Shown: positions 23,339 to 31,675 of the stretch, in pieces | Position numbering within the stretch: the stretch's first letter is position 1 | How the letters are laid out: each line of letters opens with the position of its first letter | NCBI GenBank assembly: GCA_050329575.1 | Contig: JBHJOP010000019.1 | Coordinates: forward strand, 1-45,852 | Origin: JAUXFS01 sp050329575 | GTDB lineage: Bacteria; Pseudomonadota; Alphaproteobacteria; Rhodospirillales; Defluviicoccaceae | Direction of reading: 5' to 3' | Length of the DNA stretch: 45,852 nucleotides | Program-made: the position numbers and the translations under genes | Notes under the pieces: generated by a model | What the model was told of the DNA's origin: nothing | Databases searched by the model: none | Seen by the model: only the letters and a program-made list of their open reading frames with translations

Positions 23339-24973
23339 CTATTCGGAATCTTCCGGGCGATAGAACAACATCACCCGTTCCGACAGGTCGAGGGCGGTCG
23401 TCAGGCTGTCGGGTACGACGGCGTCGGCGCCAGCCTTGCGCACCTTCTGCACCCACTCCTCGTCGTGGACGCGGGTGAAGATTCGCAGATCGGGAAACGC
23501 TTGACGGGCGACCCCCGTCACCTGTTCGGCGGTTGCCGATTCGGGCATCGCGACCACCAGGGCGTGGGCGCGTTCCAGGTGGGCCGCTCGAAGGACCTCG
23601 ACCCTGGTGGCGTTGCCGTAGAATACCGGCAGACCGCGGGTCCGGCTCGCCGTCACCCGGTGTGTCGAGGCGTCGAGGATCAGCAGCGGAACACGCTGCC
23701 CGGCGAGAAACCGCGCCACCGCCATCCCCACCTGCCCGAACCCGGCGATGACGACGTGGCCCTTGATATCGCTGCGTTCCTGTTCGAGGTTGCCGAGCGC
23801 CGAGGCCGCACGGTGTCCGCGCGCGGCCAACACGCGGCGAACGATCAACGCCCCGATGGGCGTCACCGCCATCGACAGCCCGACCGCGGCCGTCAGCACG
23901 TGCGCGGCTTCGCCTTCAAGCAGCCCGTTCCCGGCCGCCAGGGCACACAGCACGAACGCGAATTCGCTGCCCTGCGACAGGTATCCGCCGAGGGCGAGGG
24001 CGCGATCGCGCGGCGCCCCGAACAGTGCGGCCAGACTGGCGATCAGGACAGTCTTGATGACGAGCAGACCGACGACGATGAGCAGGAGGATCTCCGTCCG
24101 CTGCAGGGCGTAGCCAATGTCCAGTCCCATCCCGATGGTGATGAAGAACAAGCCGAGCAGCAGCCCGCGAAAGGGCTCGATGTCGGCCCTTATCTGATGG
24201 CGGAACTCGGTATCGGCGACCATGATCCCGGCGAGGAACGCGCCCAGCGCCATGGAAAGGCCAGCGTACTCGGTGGCCCAGCCGGTGCCCAACACCAACA
24301 ACAATGTCGCGCCGGTGAACACTTCCGGTGCGCCGCTGCCCGCCGCCAGTTTGAGCAACGGCCGCAGCACGATTCGCTCTGTGAGCAGAATCAGGGTGAT
24401 GATCACGATGAACTTGAACGCGGCAATGCCGAGCGCGCCGACCAGCCGCTCGCTCGACTGCCCGGCGGTGTCGATGAAGATCAGCATCGGCGCGACGGCG
24501 AGGTCCTGGACCAGCAGGATGGCTATCGCCGTTCGACCCAGTTGCCCGGCCATTTCGCCACGCTCCTTCAAGAGCTCGAGGACCACCGCCGTCGACGACA
24601 AGGCGAGCGCGCCGCCGACCACCAGCGTGCCGGTCGGCGACAGCCCGGCCAACCAGGCGCAGCCGGCGAGGACCGCCGATGTCACGACCACTTGGGCGAT
24701 GGCAAGAGCGTAACTCCGGCGCCCGAACAGGCGAAGCCGTTCGACGCTGAGCTCGAGTCCGATCGAGAACAGAAGAAGCACAACGCCGAGCTCGGCCAGA
24801 GCGGTCGTTTCCTCGTCGCGGTTGACGAGACCGAGCCCCGACGGACCGATCACCACGCCGGCGGCGAGGTAGCCGAGCATCGACCCGAACCGCAGTCGCT
24901 GGAACAGCGGAACGAAGACCAGCAATGCCGCCAAGAGGATCAGGACTTCCTGCAGGTAGGCGTGCTCGGGCAT
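23339..24973 (-). CDS. Kef/CPA2-type cation:proton antiporter with TrkA-N domain
   Basis: A 544-residue protein. About 12 membrane helices of the Na+/H+ exchanger fold cover residues 1-385, including LGYLAAGVVIGPSGLG, LSSTAVVLELL and LVQDLAVAPML. A cytosolic Rossmann RCK/TrkA-N domain begins at HVVIAGFGQVGMA. This is the KefB/KefC-like layout, used for potassium efflux under electrophile stress or pH change. No KefF/KefG flavoprotein partner is adjacent. ATG 24973 (MPEHAYLQEV) is the usual family start; an in-frame GTG at 25024 with a G-rich tract upstream would add 17 residues. Confidence 0.88.
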   Translation of the reverse strand: MPEHAYLQEVLILLAALLVFVPLFQRLRFGSMLGYLAAGVVIGPSGLGLVNRDEETTALAELGVVLLLFSIGLELSVERLRLFGRRSYALAIAQVVVTSAVLAGCAWLAGLSPTGTLVVGGALALSSTAVVLELLKERGEMAGQLGRTAIAILLVQDLAVAPMLIFIDTAGQSSERLVGALGIAAFKFIVIITLILLTERIVLRPLLKLAAGSGAPEVFTGATLLLVLGTGWATEYAGLSMALGAFLAGIMVADTEFRHQIRADIEPFRGLLLGLFFITIGMGLDIGYALQRTEILLLIVVGLLVIKTVLIASLAALFGAPRDRALALGGYLSQGSEFAFVLCALAAGNGLLEGEAAHVLTAAVGLSMAVTPIGALIVRRVLAARGHRAASALGNLEQERSDIKGHVVIAGFGQVGMAVARFLAGQRVPLLILDASTHRVTASRTRGLPVFYGNATRVEVLRAAHLERAHALVVAMPESATAEQVTGVARQAFPDLRIFTRVHDEEWVQKVRKAGADAVVPDSLTTALDLSERVMLFYRPEDSE

Positions 24974-25105
24974 CGCCGATGTCCCGTGTTCCCGACTGAC
25001 CCGGTTGCGAGCGCTGTCGGTCACTGCGCGCCCCCCGGGGCAACGAGTGTAGAGACTGTATTGGGGGCGTGCGATCCATAAACCGGGCCGGCGGGACCGG
25101 GACCG

Positions 25106-26296
25106 TCAGTCGAGCTGCAGGACCAGCGCCTTCAGGTAAGCGGTTTCGGGCAGGTGGGGGTGGATCGGATGGTCGGGACCGGCGCCGGCGATGCGGATGA
25201 TGCGGCCGCCGCGCCCGGCGGCGGTGAGCCCCCTGACCACTTCGGCGTCGAAGGCGGCGGCCTCGACGGTGTGGGAGCATGACGCGATGAACAGAAATCC
25301 GCCGGGCTCGACCACGGCCGCAGCCAGGCGGGCGAGCTTGCGATAGCCGCGGAGGCCGCTTCCCAGCTCCTTGCGCGATTTCACGAACGGGGGGGGATCG
25401 GCGACGACGAGGCGAAACCGCTCGCCCGCGCCGCCCAAACGTTCGAGTGTCTCGAACACATCGGCGCGGGTGAACCGGCAGATGGGCTCGACGCCGTTGG
25501 CCTGCGCCGCTCGATGGGCAAGGTCGAGCGCCACTTGCGACGAATCGACGCCGACCACCTCGGTCGCGCCATGGCGGGCGGCGGCGACCGCGAAGCCGCC
25601 GCTGTGACAGTAGACGTCGAGCGTCCGCCCCCCCGCGCCGAGCGAGGCGCAGAACGCCCGGTTCTCGCGCTGGTCGTAGTACCATCCGGTCTTCTGACCG
25701 GTGAGCGGGTCGACGGCGAACACCAGCCCACCCTCCCGGACCTCGATCGCCCCTTCGAGGGCGCCTGCGGCGATGCGCACCTCGTTGCCCAGGCCTTCGA
25801 GCGCGCGCATCCGCGAATCGTTACGCAGGACCACCGCCCTTGGCGCCAGGACCTCGCCGACCGCCGCCAGAACCGCCGGTGTCAGGGCTTCCATGCCGGC
25901 GATGTTGACCTGCAGCACGACCACATCGGCGAAGCGATCGACGATCAGCCCCGGCAGGCCGTCGGCCTCGGCGTGGGCGAGGCGGTAGAATGGCCCGTCG
26001 AACAGGCGCTCGCGCAAAGCAAGGGCGCGCTGCAGCCGGCGGGACAGGAATCCTTCGTCGATGACGGTGCGCGGATCCCGATCGAACAGCCGGAACGCGA
26101 CCAGCGCGTGCGGATTGAATGCGCCGACCCCGAGCGGCTTGCCGTCGACGCGATGCAGCGTCGCGATTGTTCCCGCTGGCAGCGCTCTGGTCTCCGCATC
26201 CATCCGGACCTCGTTCGAGTAGGCCCACGGATGCCCCTCGGCGACCCGGCGGTCACGGCTCTTGTCGAGAAACACGCGGGGTGCAGACGTCGTCAT
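25106..26296 (-). CDS. rlmI: 23S rRNA m5C methyltransferase RlmI-like
   Basis: A 396-residue class I SAM methyltransferase. The N-terminal PUA domain has GHPWAYSNEV, the middle segment has DGLPGLIVDRF, and the C-terminal Rossmann domain has the SAM motif DVYCHSGGFAVAA, DPPPFVKSRKE and FIASCSH. RlmI methylates C1962 of 23S rRNA in E. coli. ATG 26296 (MTTSAPR) is chosen; the frame is open further upstream into the glk region. It is divergent from glucokinase with 193 bases between. Confidence 0.87.
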   Translation of the reverse strand: MTTSAPRVFLDKSRDRRVAEGHPWAYSNEVRMDAETRALPAGTIATLHRVDGKPLGVGAFNPHALVAFRLFDRDPRTVIDEGFLSRRLQRALALRERLFDGPFYRLAHAEADGLPGLIVDRFADVVVLQVNIAGMEALTPAVLAAVGEVLAPRAVVLRNDSRMRALEGLGNEVRIAAGALEGAIEVREGGLVFAVDPLTGQKTGWYYDQRENRAFCASLGAGGRTLDVYCHSGGFAVAAARHGATEVVGVDSSQVALDLAHRAAQANGVEPICRFTRADVFETLERLGGAGERFRLVVADPPPFVKSRKELGSGLRGYRKLARLAAAVVEPGGFLFIASCSHTVEAAAFDAEVVRGLTAAGRGGRIIRIAGAGPDHPIHPHLPETAYLKALVLQLD

Positions 26297-26489
26297 GGTC
26301 CTCTCGGGTCCGGGGGAGAAGGCGGGCGGCGGGTCGGTTTGGCGACAGTAGCGGATATCGGCGTCGTCGGTCCGCAGATTTTTTCTCCGCCACGGCGGCG
26401 ACCGTCGCCGCCGAGAGCAACCCGTTTGCGGCCGGTCGCGGCCCGAGATAGTGTGGTCGGCTGGGGGCGGTACGAAGGGAAGGGCGGCG

Positions 26490-27476
26490 ATGATTCTGGC
26501 GGGCGACGTCGGTGGAACCAAGACGGTGCTGGGACTGTTCTCGCGCGCCGAAGCTGGCGGGCGGCCGATCCGGCAAGCCCGCTTCGATTCTCGTGACCAC
26601 GACTCGCTCGAAGCGATCGTCGCCGAGTTCCTGAAGGACACGGGGTCGATCCCGGCGGTGGCGAGCTTCGGCATCGCCGGTCCGGTTCTCGGCCGGCGGG
26701 CGAAGGTCACCAACCTGCCGTGGGAGATCGACGCCGACGCCATTGCGGCCGCGTTCGGCATTCCTTCGGTCCACCTGCTCAACGATCTCCAGGCGATCGC
26801 GACCGTGGTTCCGCACCTCTCGGCGGACGCCCTCTGTGCACTCAGTGCCGGCCGTCCCGATCCCACCGGGACGAAGGCGGTGATCGCACCTGGCACCGGG
26901 CTCGGGATCTCGTTCCTGACCTGGACCGGGACCCGCTATCAGGCCCATCCGACCGAGGGCGGCCATGCCTCCTTCGCGCCCGCCACCCCGGAGCAGGTGG
27001 AGCTGCTGGCCTTCCTCGCGCGGCGGTTCGGCCACGTCAGCTGCGAGCGCGTCTGTTCCGGCAGCGGCATTCCCAACCTGTATGACTTCCTGCGCGCCGC
27101 TGGCAGCTACGACGAGCCGGACTGGCTGCGGCAGGCGCTTGCCGAGGCGGACGATCCGACCCCTGTCATCGTCACCGCAGGGCTCGAGCGGCGGGCCGAG
27201 ATCGCCGTCGCCGTGCTCGACATGTTCGTGCGCATTCTGGGCGGCGTGGTCGGCAACGTCGCCCTCAAGGTGCTGGCGACCGGCGGTCTCTACCTCGGCG
27301 GCGGCATTCCGCCTCGCATTCTGGCGCGGCTGCGCCAGCCGGATTTCCTGCAGGCGATCACCCACAAGGGACGCTTCAGCACGCTGCTTTCGAACATCCC
27401 GGTATCGGTCATCCTGGATCCGGAATCGGCGCTGCACGGCGCGGCCTTCGATGCCCTCCACTGCGTCGAGGGTTGA
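26490..27476 (+). CDS. glk: Glucokinase
   Basis: A 328-residue ROK-independent bacterial glucokinase (Glk, PF02685). The phosphate site GDVGGTKT is at residues 5-12, then FGIAGPV, LLNDLQAIA with the catalytic Asp, GTGLGISFL and EGGHASFAP. It phosphorylates glucose at C6, feeding the Entner-Doudoroff or pentose phosphate routes. ATG 26490 follows AAGGGAAGG and gives the standard N-terminus; an in-frame ATG at 26451 would add 13 atypical residues. It is convergent with the rhomboid gene, leaving 13 bases. Confidence 0.93.
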   Translation: MILAGDVGGTKTVLGLFSRAEAGGRPIRQARFDSRDHDSLEAIVAEFLKDTGSIPAVASFGIAGPVLGRRAKVTNLPWEIDADAIAAAFGIPSVHLLNDLQAIATVVPHLSADALCALSAGRPDPTGTKAVIAPGTGLGISFLTWTGTRYQAHPTEGGHASFAPATPEQVELLAFLARRFGHVSCERVCSGSGIPNLYDFLRAAGSYDEPDWLRQALAEADDPTPVIVTAGLERRAEIAVAVLDMFVRILGGVVGNVALKVLATGGLYLGGGIPPRILARLRQPDFLQAITHKGRFSTLLSNIPVSVILDPESALHGAAFDALHCVEG

Positions 27477-27489
27477 CGGGCGGGGCGTC

Positions 27490-28191
27490 TCAGGTGGACC
27501 AAGGTCCGGGCGGGCCGGCCCGCCCGCCGATCCACCGGGCGATCGTCAGACCGACCACGAAGCCGCCGATGTGCGCCCACCAGGCAATGCCGCCGGTGGC
27601 GGGGCCGGCTGACAGGGCGGCCACCCCCGGCAGCAGCTGGAAGGCGAACCAGATCGCCGTGAACACCCACGCCGGGAGCTGAAAGATCAGCGGAAAGAAG
27701 AAGATCGGTTGCACCACCGACACCCGGGCGCGGGGATGCAGGCGGCTGAACGCGCCGAGCACGCCGGCGATCGCTCCCGACGCCCCCAGCGCCGGTACCA
27801 GCGAGTCGAGGTTGAACGCCAGGTGGGAAACGCTGCCGGCGGTGCCGCAAACCAGGTAGAACAACAGGAACCGCCAAGGTCCCAGGCGGTCCTCGACCGG
27901 CAGCCCGAACAGCCACAGCGTCCACATGTTGACAATCAGGTGGAGGTAGCCGCCGTGCATGAAGGTGTTGGTGACGATCGGGAGGACGCTGGTGGCCTCC
28001 AACCCCGCCTGGCGGGCGAGTTCGGGATTGCCGTAGACGGCGGGAACGAGGGCGTAGGTGTAGATGAACCGCGCCGACTCCTTCGGGGCGAGGCCGAGTT
28101 CGAAGAAGAACACGCCGATGTTGACGACGATCAGAGCCATCGTCACCACCGGTGACGCGCGGCAGGGTGCCGAGGTGCGATACGGGATCAT
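27490..28191 (-). CDS. Rhomboid family intramembrane serine protease
   Basis: A 233-residue polytopic protein with the rhomboid active site: HGGYLHLIVNMW before TM2, catalytic S138 in GASGAIAG, and H207 in AHIGGF. Six or seven membrane helices are expected. Rhomboids cleave within or near membrane segments; the substrate is unknown here. The start ATG 28191 gives a short basic N-terminus. The gene lies downstream of the M23 peptidase on the same strand with an 86-base gap. Confidence 0.92.
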   Translation of the reverse strand: MIPYRTSAPCRASPVVTMALIVVNIGVFFFELGLAPKESARFIYTYALVPAVYGNPELARQAGLEATSVLPIVTNTFMHGGYLHLIVNMWTLWLFGLPVEDRLGPWRFLLFYLVCGTAGSVSHLAFNLDSLVPALGASGAIAGVLGAFSRLHPRARVSVVQPIFFFPLIFQLPAWVFTAIWFAFQLLPGVAALSAGPATGGIAWWAHIGGFVVGLTIARWIGGRAGPPGPWST

Positions 28192-28277
28192 CGGCGGTCA
28201 CGCTACGGGACCGGCACCGTCAGGGCAACAGCGCTGCCGGCGGCCAGCGACGGCGGGACCGCGACCCGACGGTGGGC

Positions 28278-29699
28278 CTAATCGGCGGCGGTGTAGGGTG
28301 CGCCGGGAGCCCGGGCGAGGCGGAGGTCGTCGTCGAGCAGGGCGAACTGGCGGTCGGTCTCGGCGACGTGGGCGAGGAAGCGCTTAAGTTCGTTGCCGTC
28401 GAGCTTTGGACCGGTCGCCACCTTGATGTTGATCGGGTTGATCTGGACACCGCCGCGGATGACCTCGTAGTGGAGATGCGGCCCGGTGGAACTTCCGGTG
28501 CTGCCGACGTAGCCGATCACCTGCCCTTGCTTGACGCGGGTGCCGGCGCGGATGCCCCGTGCGAACCCTCTCATATGGGCGTAGGCGGTGGCGTACTCGG
28601 CGTTGTGGCGAATGCGCACGTAGTTGCCATAGCTCCCCTTCCGGCCGGCGATCTCGACGGTGCCGCTGCCGGCCGCGTAGATCGGGGTCCCGGGGGGTGC
28701 CGCAAAGTCGACCCCCCGGTGCATCCGGGTGTAGCCGAGGATCGGGTGCCGGCGGTTGCCGAAACCCGACGACAATCGGGCGCCGTCGACCGGAGTCCGC
28801 AGCAGCGCCTTGCGGACGCTCTTACCGTCGAGTTCGAAGAAGTCCGCCTCGCCGTCGGAGCGGACGTAGCGGTACAGCGCCTTCCTTTTGCCGCCGACCG
28901 TCAGCGCCGCGTAGGCGATGTCGCCGTGGTGGACGGTGTGACCGTCGACATCGACGATCCGCTGATAGAGGATCTCGAAACGGTCCCCCGGATGGATGTC
29001 ACGCTGGAAATCGACGTCCCAAGAGTAAGCGCGGATCAGTTCGACCAGGATCGCCACCGGCACCCCGACCCGCTCGCCGTCGACGAACAGGCTGCTGGTG
29101 ATCGTGCCGCTCGCCCGGGCGAGGGCGGTGGCGGTCGCCTTCCGGCTCTTGGACGCGACGAACCCCCCCTCGGCGGTGCGTTCGACGATGATCTCCTCCA
29201 GAGGACCGCTAGTCACCGTCAGGTCGAGCAGTCGCCCTCCGTCGGCCTCCTCGGATGCGGGCTCAAGGGTCAACGCGACCTCCTGGCCGGCACGGATCCG
29301 GCGGGGATCGAAATGCTGCCTCAAGGCGGCGAACGCGGCGTTGGCCTCTTGCCCCGGGACCCCGACGCGGGTCAACATCCCGCCCAGGGTGTCGCCGCGT
29401 TCGACACGCAGGAGGTGACGATGGCTGACGGGCTCGCTGTCCGCTTCGGACGCGTGCTCCAGATCGAGGGCGGCGACGGGCTCCGGGTGTGGCGACGGGT
29501 CATCTGCGGGGGCGCCGACGCGGGGTGGCCATTCCGGCATCTTGAACAACGCGCCGGTGGACGCACCGGCCAAGATCACTGCCACCAAGATCGCCAACAG
29601 CCCCCTGAAGATCATCCGGCCGGTCCACACGTCTCCTGAAATGGCTCGGTCTTCCGGGACGGGTTCAAATCCTGATTGATTCAGTTCTCCGAACACCAC
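28278..29699 (-). CDS. M23 (LytM/MepM-like) murein endopeptidase
   Basis: A membrane-anchored peptidase of up to 473 residues. A hydrophobic helix at about residues 30-47 is followed by a LysM/OapA-like region (LRVERGDTLGGMLTRVGV, about 96-115). The peptidase domain has zinc ligands H327 and D331 in RMHRGVDF, H375 in AYAHM and H410 in GPHLHYE. All four are present, so it should be active on peptidoglycan cross-links rather than a regulator. The annotated start is GTG 29699. A TTGACA at 29736-29731 would leave almost no leader before it, so ATG 29615 (MIFRGLL, just before the helix) is a real alternative. Confidence 0.9.
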   Translation of the reverse strand: MVFGELNQSGFEPVPEDRAISGDVWTGRMIFRGLLAILVAVILAGASTGALFKMPEWPPRVGAPADDPSPHPEPVAALDLEHASEADSEPVSHRHLLRVERGDTLGGMLTRVGVPGQEANAAFAALRQHFDPRRIRAGQEVALTLEPASEEADGGRLLDLTVTSGPLEEIIVERTAEGGFVASKSRKATATALARASGTITSSLFVDGERVGVPVAILVELIRAYSWDVDFQRDIHPGDRFEILYQRIVDVDGHTVHHGDIAYAALTVGGKRKALYRYVRSDGEADFFELDGKSVRKALLRTPVDGARLSSGFGNRRHPILGYTRMHRGVDFAAPPGTPIYAAGSGTVEIAGRKGSYGNYVRIRHNAEYATAYAHMRGFARGIRAGTRVKQGQVIGYVGSTGSSTGPHLHYEVIRGGVQINPINIKVATGPKLDGNELKRFLAHVAETDRQFALLDDDLRLARAPGAPYTAAD

Positions 29700-29795
29700 C
29701 CCTGAGAAGTCTCTCTTGTTCGACTTCCCATGTCAAGTTGTTTTCTGCCCGCAGAGCGGGAAGCCATCCGGTCGAAGCGCCGGTGAGCGCCCCGA

Positions 29796-30491
29796 TCAGA
29801 CCATCCGCTCTCTCAGGGCGGCGATCAGCGTTTCGAGGCGCCCGCCATTGGCGCGCAGGATGGCCGTGAACTCCTGGCGCTGGGTCTGGGCCATGCTCAG
29901 CCCCTGGACCATCAGATCAACGATTACGAATCGGCCGCCGCGTTCCCGCAGGCGCCACCCGGTGGCGATCGGCTCGCCGCCGCCGCGCCGGATCCGGCTC
30001 TCCACCAGCACGTCGCCGCCGTCGATCAGCGTGGCGCCAAGCACCTCGAAGCGATCGATCTCTCCGGCACCGGCGAGCAGCGCGGCACAGCGGGCCAGGA
30101 CGTAGTCGGAGAAGGTCTCCGTGTAGGTCCGCAGCGTTTCGGGCGAGGCGTCCTTGCCATATCGTCCGAGCATGAACCGCGCGAGCAACGGAAGATCGAG
30201 CTCTCGGGCCAGCATGGCGTGGAACCGCAGCCGGCGGTCCGCGACCGACAGCGACGGATCCGCGAGAACCGCCATCGCCTCTGCACCGAGCGCATCGATC
30301 CTGGCGGCGGCGGGATGGGCGACGCGGGTACTGTCCGAGACGGGCGCGAGTTCGATCCATTCGATCGTCGGCGGGCTCGTGGCGGGGGCGAGGCGGAGGG
30401 GCGGCGTGTTGGCGCCGCCGCCGCAGGCGGCGAGGGCGACCAGCAACGACGCGGCGAAAGCGGCGAAAGACGACGGCAATCGAAACGGCAT
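29796..30491 (-). CDS. MlaC/Ttg2D-like phospholipid-binding lipoprotein
   Basis: A 231-residue exported protein. The N-terminus is a lipoprotein signal (lipobox ALAAC, Cys about residue 22), and residues about 65-225 match the MlaC/Ttg2D fold (ELDLPLLARFMLGRYGK, TFSDYVLARC, GWRLRERGGRFVIVDLMVQG). MlaC normally shuttles phospholipid between outer-membrane MlaA and the MlaFEDB complex as a soluble periplasmic protein. A lipobox and the lack of any mlaA/B/D/E/F neighbour are unusual. It is divergent from the tandem-HTH gene and upstream of the M23 peptidase. Confidence 0.82.
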   Translation of the reverse strand: MPFRLPSSFAAFAASLLVALAACGGGANTPPLRLAPATSPPTIEWIELAPVSDSTRVAHPAAARIDALGAEAMAVLADPSLSVADRRLRFHAMLARELDLPLLARFMLGRYGKDASPETLRTYTETFSDYVLARCAALLAGAGEIDRFEVLGATLIDGGDVLVESRIRRGGGEPIATGWRLRERGGRFVIVDLMVQGLSMAQTQRQEFTAILRANGGRLETLIAALRERMV

Positions 30492-30643
30492 GATCTGTTC
30501 CTGGCGCGAGCGTCCGACCGGGACGACAGCGTCCGTGGCGGGGGTGCGACGAACGCTCCGGCAGTGAACGGCAACGCCGGTCCCGACGCAGTGACGGCGA
30601 TCACCCTCGCCCGGCGGCGCCGGCCCTACCAGGTTCGGCAGGT

Positions 30644-30672
30644 AGGCGCCGGTCGATCCGGCGCCTTATACA
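30644..30672 (+). promoter_or_regulatory. Inverted-repeat operator next to a -10-like element
   Basis: A perfect 9-bp inverted repeat, aggcgccgg at 30644-30652 and ccggcgcct at 30658-30666, has a 5-base centre. TATACA follows at once at 30667-30672, the same hexamer as the rpmH -10. A third GGCGCCGG lies at 30616-30623, and cctacc/ggtagg (30625-30630, 30641-30646) form another dyad. The site lies 60-90 bases before the XRE gene and in the spacer shared with the MlaC-like gene. Autoregulation by the XRE protein is an inference. Confidence 0.4.
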
Positions 30673-30730
30673 CTCCACGAAACAGGGTCGACCGGCGGAG
30701 CGGGGCCATCGGCGGTGTGGAGGGGTCTCG

Positions 30731-31303
30731 GTGTCGAGGTTTTCTGACGTGGACCGCATCGATCGGATCAATCGGTACGTCGGCGCCGGTCTGCGGCTGG
30801 CGCGCGAGGTGCGCCGCCTCTCGGTCGACCAGGTTGCCCGCGATCTCGGCATGTCGGAGGAACGGCTGCGGCGCCTGGAGAGCGGAGAGGAGGAGGCGAC
30901 CTGCACCGACCTCCACCTGTCGGCGCGGGCGCTGGGTGTCGACGTGGCGGTGTTCTTCGAAGGGCTCGGTGATCCGGGGCTGGAGCCGACCGGCGGCCGT
31001 GCCGGCGACCCGGCCCTGCGGCGAAGCGTCAACTCGAACCTGGGCGCGCGCATGCGCCTCGCGCGCGAGGTCAGGGGGCTGTCGTTGGACGGACTGGCCG
31101 AGATCACCGGGATCGAACGCGGCCGCCTGGAGCGGATCGAGTACGGCGGCGAGGAGGCGTCGGCCGTCGACCTGCTCACCCTCGCCGGAGTGCTCGACAT
31201 ACCGATCGGGTTCTTCTTCGGCGGCGTCGCCGACGTCGTCGCGGATCCGCCTCAGGACGATGATCCGTCGCCAGCGGCAGCCCCGCATCCGATGTTCGCC
31301 TGA
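30731..31303 (+). CDS. Regulator with two tandem XRE-type HTH domains
   Basis: A 190-residue protein with two copies of a Cro/CI-type helix-turn-helix unit. The first is at about residues 20-75 (GLRLAREVRRLSVDQVARDLG, then LESGEEE). The second is at about 104-160 (RMRLAREVRGLSLDGLAEITG, then IEYGGEE). The copies clearly resemble each other, so an internal duplication is likely. The protein has no sensor or dimerisation domain beyond a Pro-rich tail. One chain could bind both halves of a dyad, and perfect inverted repeats lie in its own upstream region. The start is GTG 30731 with GGAGGGG upstream. Its targets are unknown. Confidence 0.85.
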   Translation: MSRFSDVDRIDRINRYVGAGLRLAREVRRLSVDQVARDLGMSEERLRRLESGEEEATCTDLHLSARALGVDVAVFFEGLGDPGLEPTGGRAGDPALRRSVNSNLGARMRLAREVRGLSLDGLAEITGIERGRLERIEYGGEEASAVDLLTLAGVLDIPIGFFFGGVADVVADPPQDDDPSPAAAPHPMFA

Positions 31304-31340
31304 TCGCCGTCCGCCGCTCCGCTCACCGGATGAAGAAAAG

Positions 31341-31368
31341 CCGACCGGGCCCCTCCGGGCCCGGCCGA
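31341..31368 (-). terminator. GC hairpin, best read as a minus-strand terminator
   Basis: CCGGGCCC (31345-31352) and GGGCCCGG (31357-31364) form a perfect 8-bp stem with a 4-base loop. On the minus strand the stem extends through G-U pairs to 12 bp and is followed by CTTTTCTTC. On the plus strand the extension has mismatches and no T run follows. It may still end the tandem-HTH transcript on the plus strand. Confidence 0.45.
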
Positions 31369-31457
31369 GGTCCTCCTAGCGGCACGGTCGAGACGCCGTA
31401 TCTTGGCGACTTTTTCGCGCTTCTGCCGGGAGTCTAGCGCCACGGCGGACCGCGATC

Positions 31458-31473
31458 TGTGAACCGGATCACA
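31458..31473. promoter_or_regulatory. CRP/FNR-superfamily-type operator
   Basis: TGTGA-ACCGGA-TCACA is an exact match to the TGTGA-N6-TCACA core recognised by CRP-like regulators. It lies about 200 bases upstream of the TRAP binding-protein gene, the only gene it could activate on the plus strand. Control of the TRAP operon by a cyclic-nucleotide regulator is inferred; no regulator gene of that family is in the window. Confidence 0.5.
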
Positions 31474-31675
31474 TCCGCGACCGGGCCCGGTGCTCGCCGC
31501 CGCCCGCCGACGACCCGGTCGGCACCGACGATTGCGTCGAAGTCCGTCATCCGGGATTGACTGACGGCGCAAAAACGGGCCGACTTGGCCACCAGGGGAG
31601 TCCCCGGCGCACCGCGGCCATCGGGCAGGGATGGCGGGCCGGGTGATCCCGAAACACGAGAGAGGGAGGACACCG

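Larger units (their letters stand above)
31304..31675. other. Intergenic region upstream of the TRAP operon
   Basis: This 372-base gap lies between the tandem-HTH gene and the TRAP binding-protein gene. It contains a strong GC hairpin (31341-31368), a CRP-type palindrome (31458-31473), a second 12-bp palindrome ACCGGGCCCGGT at 31480-31491 and TTGACT at 31557-31562. The 10-mer CCGGGCCCGG occurs twice (31355-31364 and 31481-31490). I see no convincing coding frame. Confidence 0.5.
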
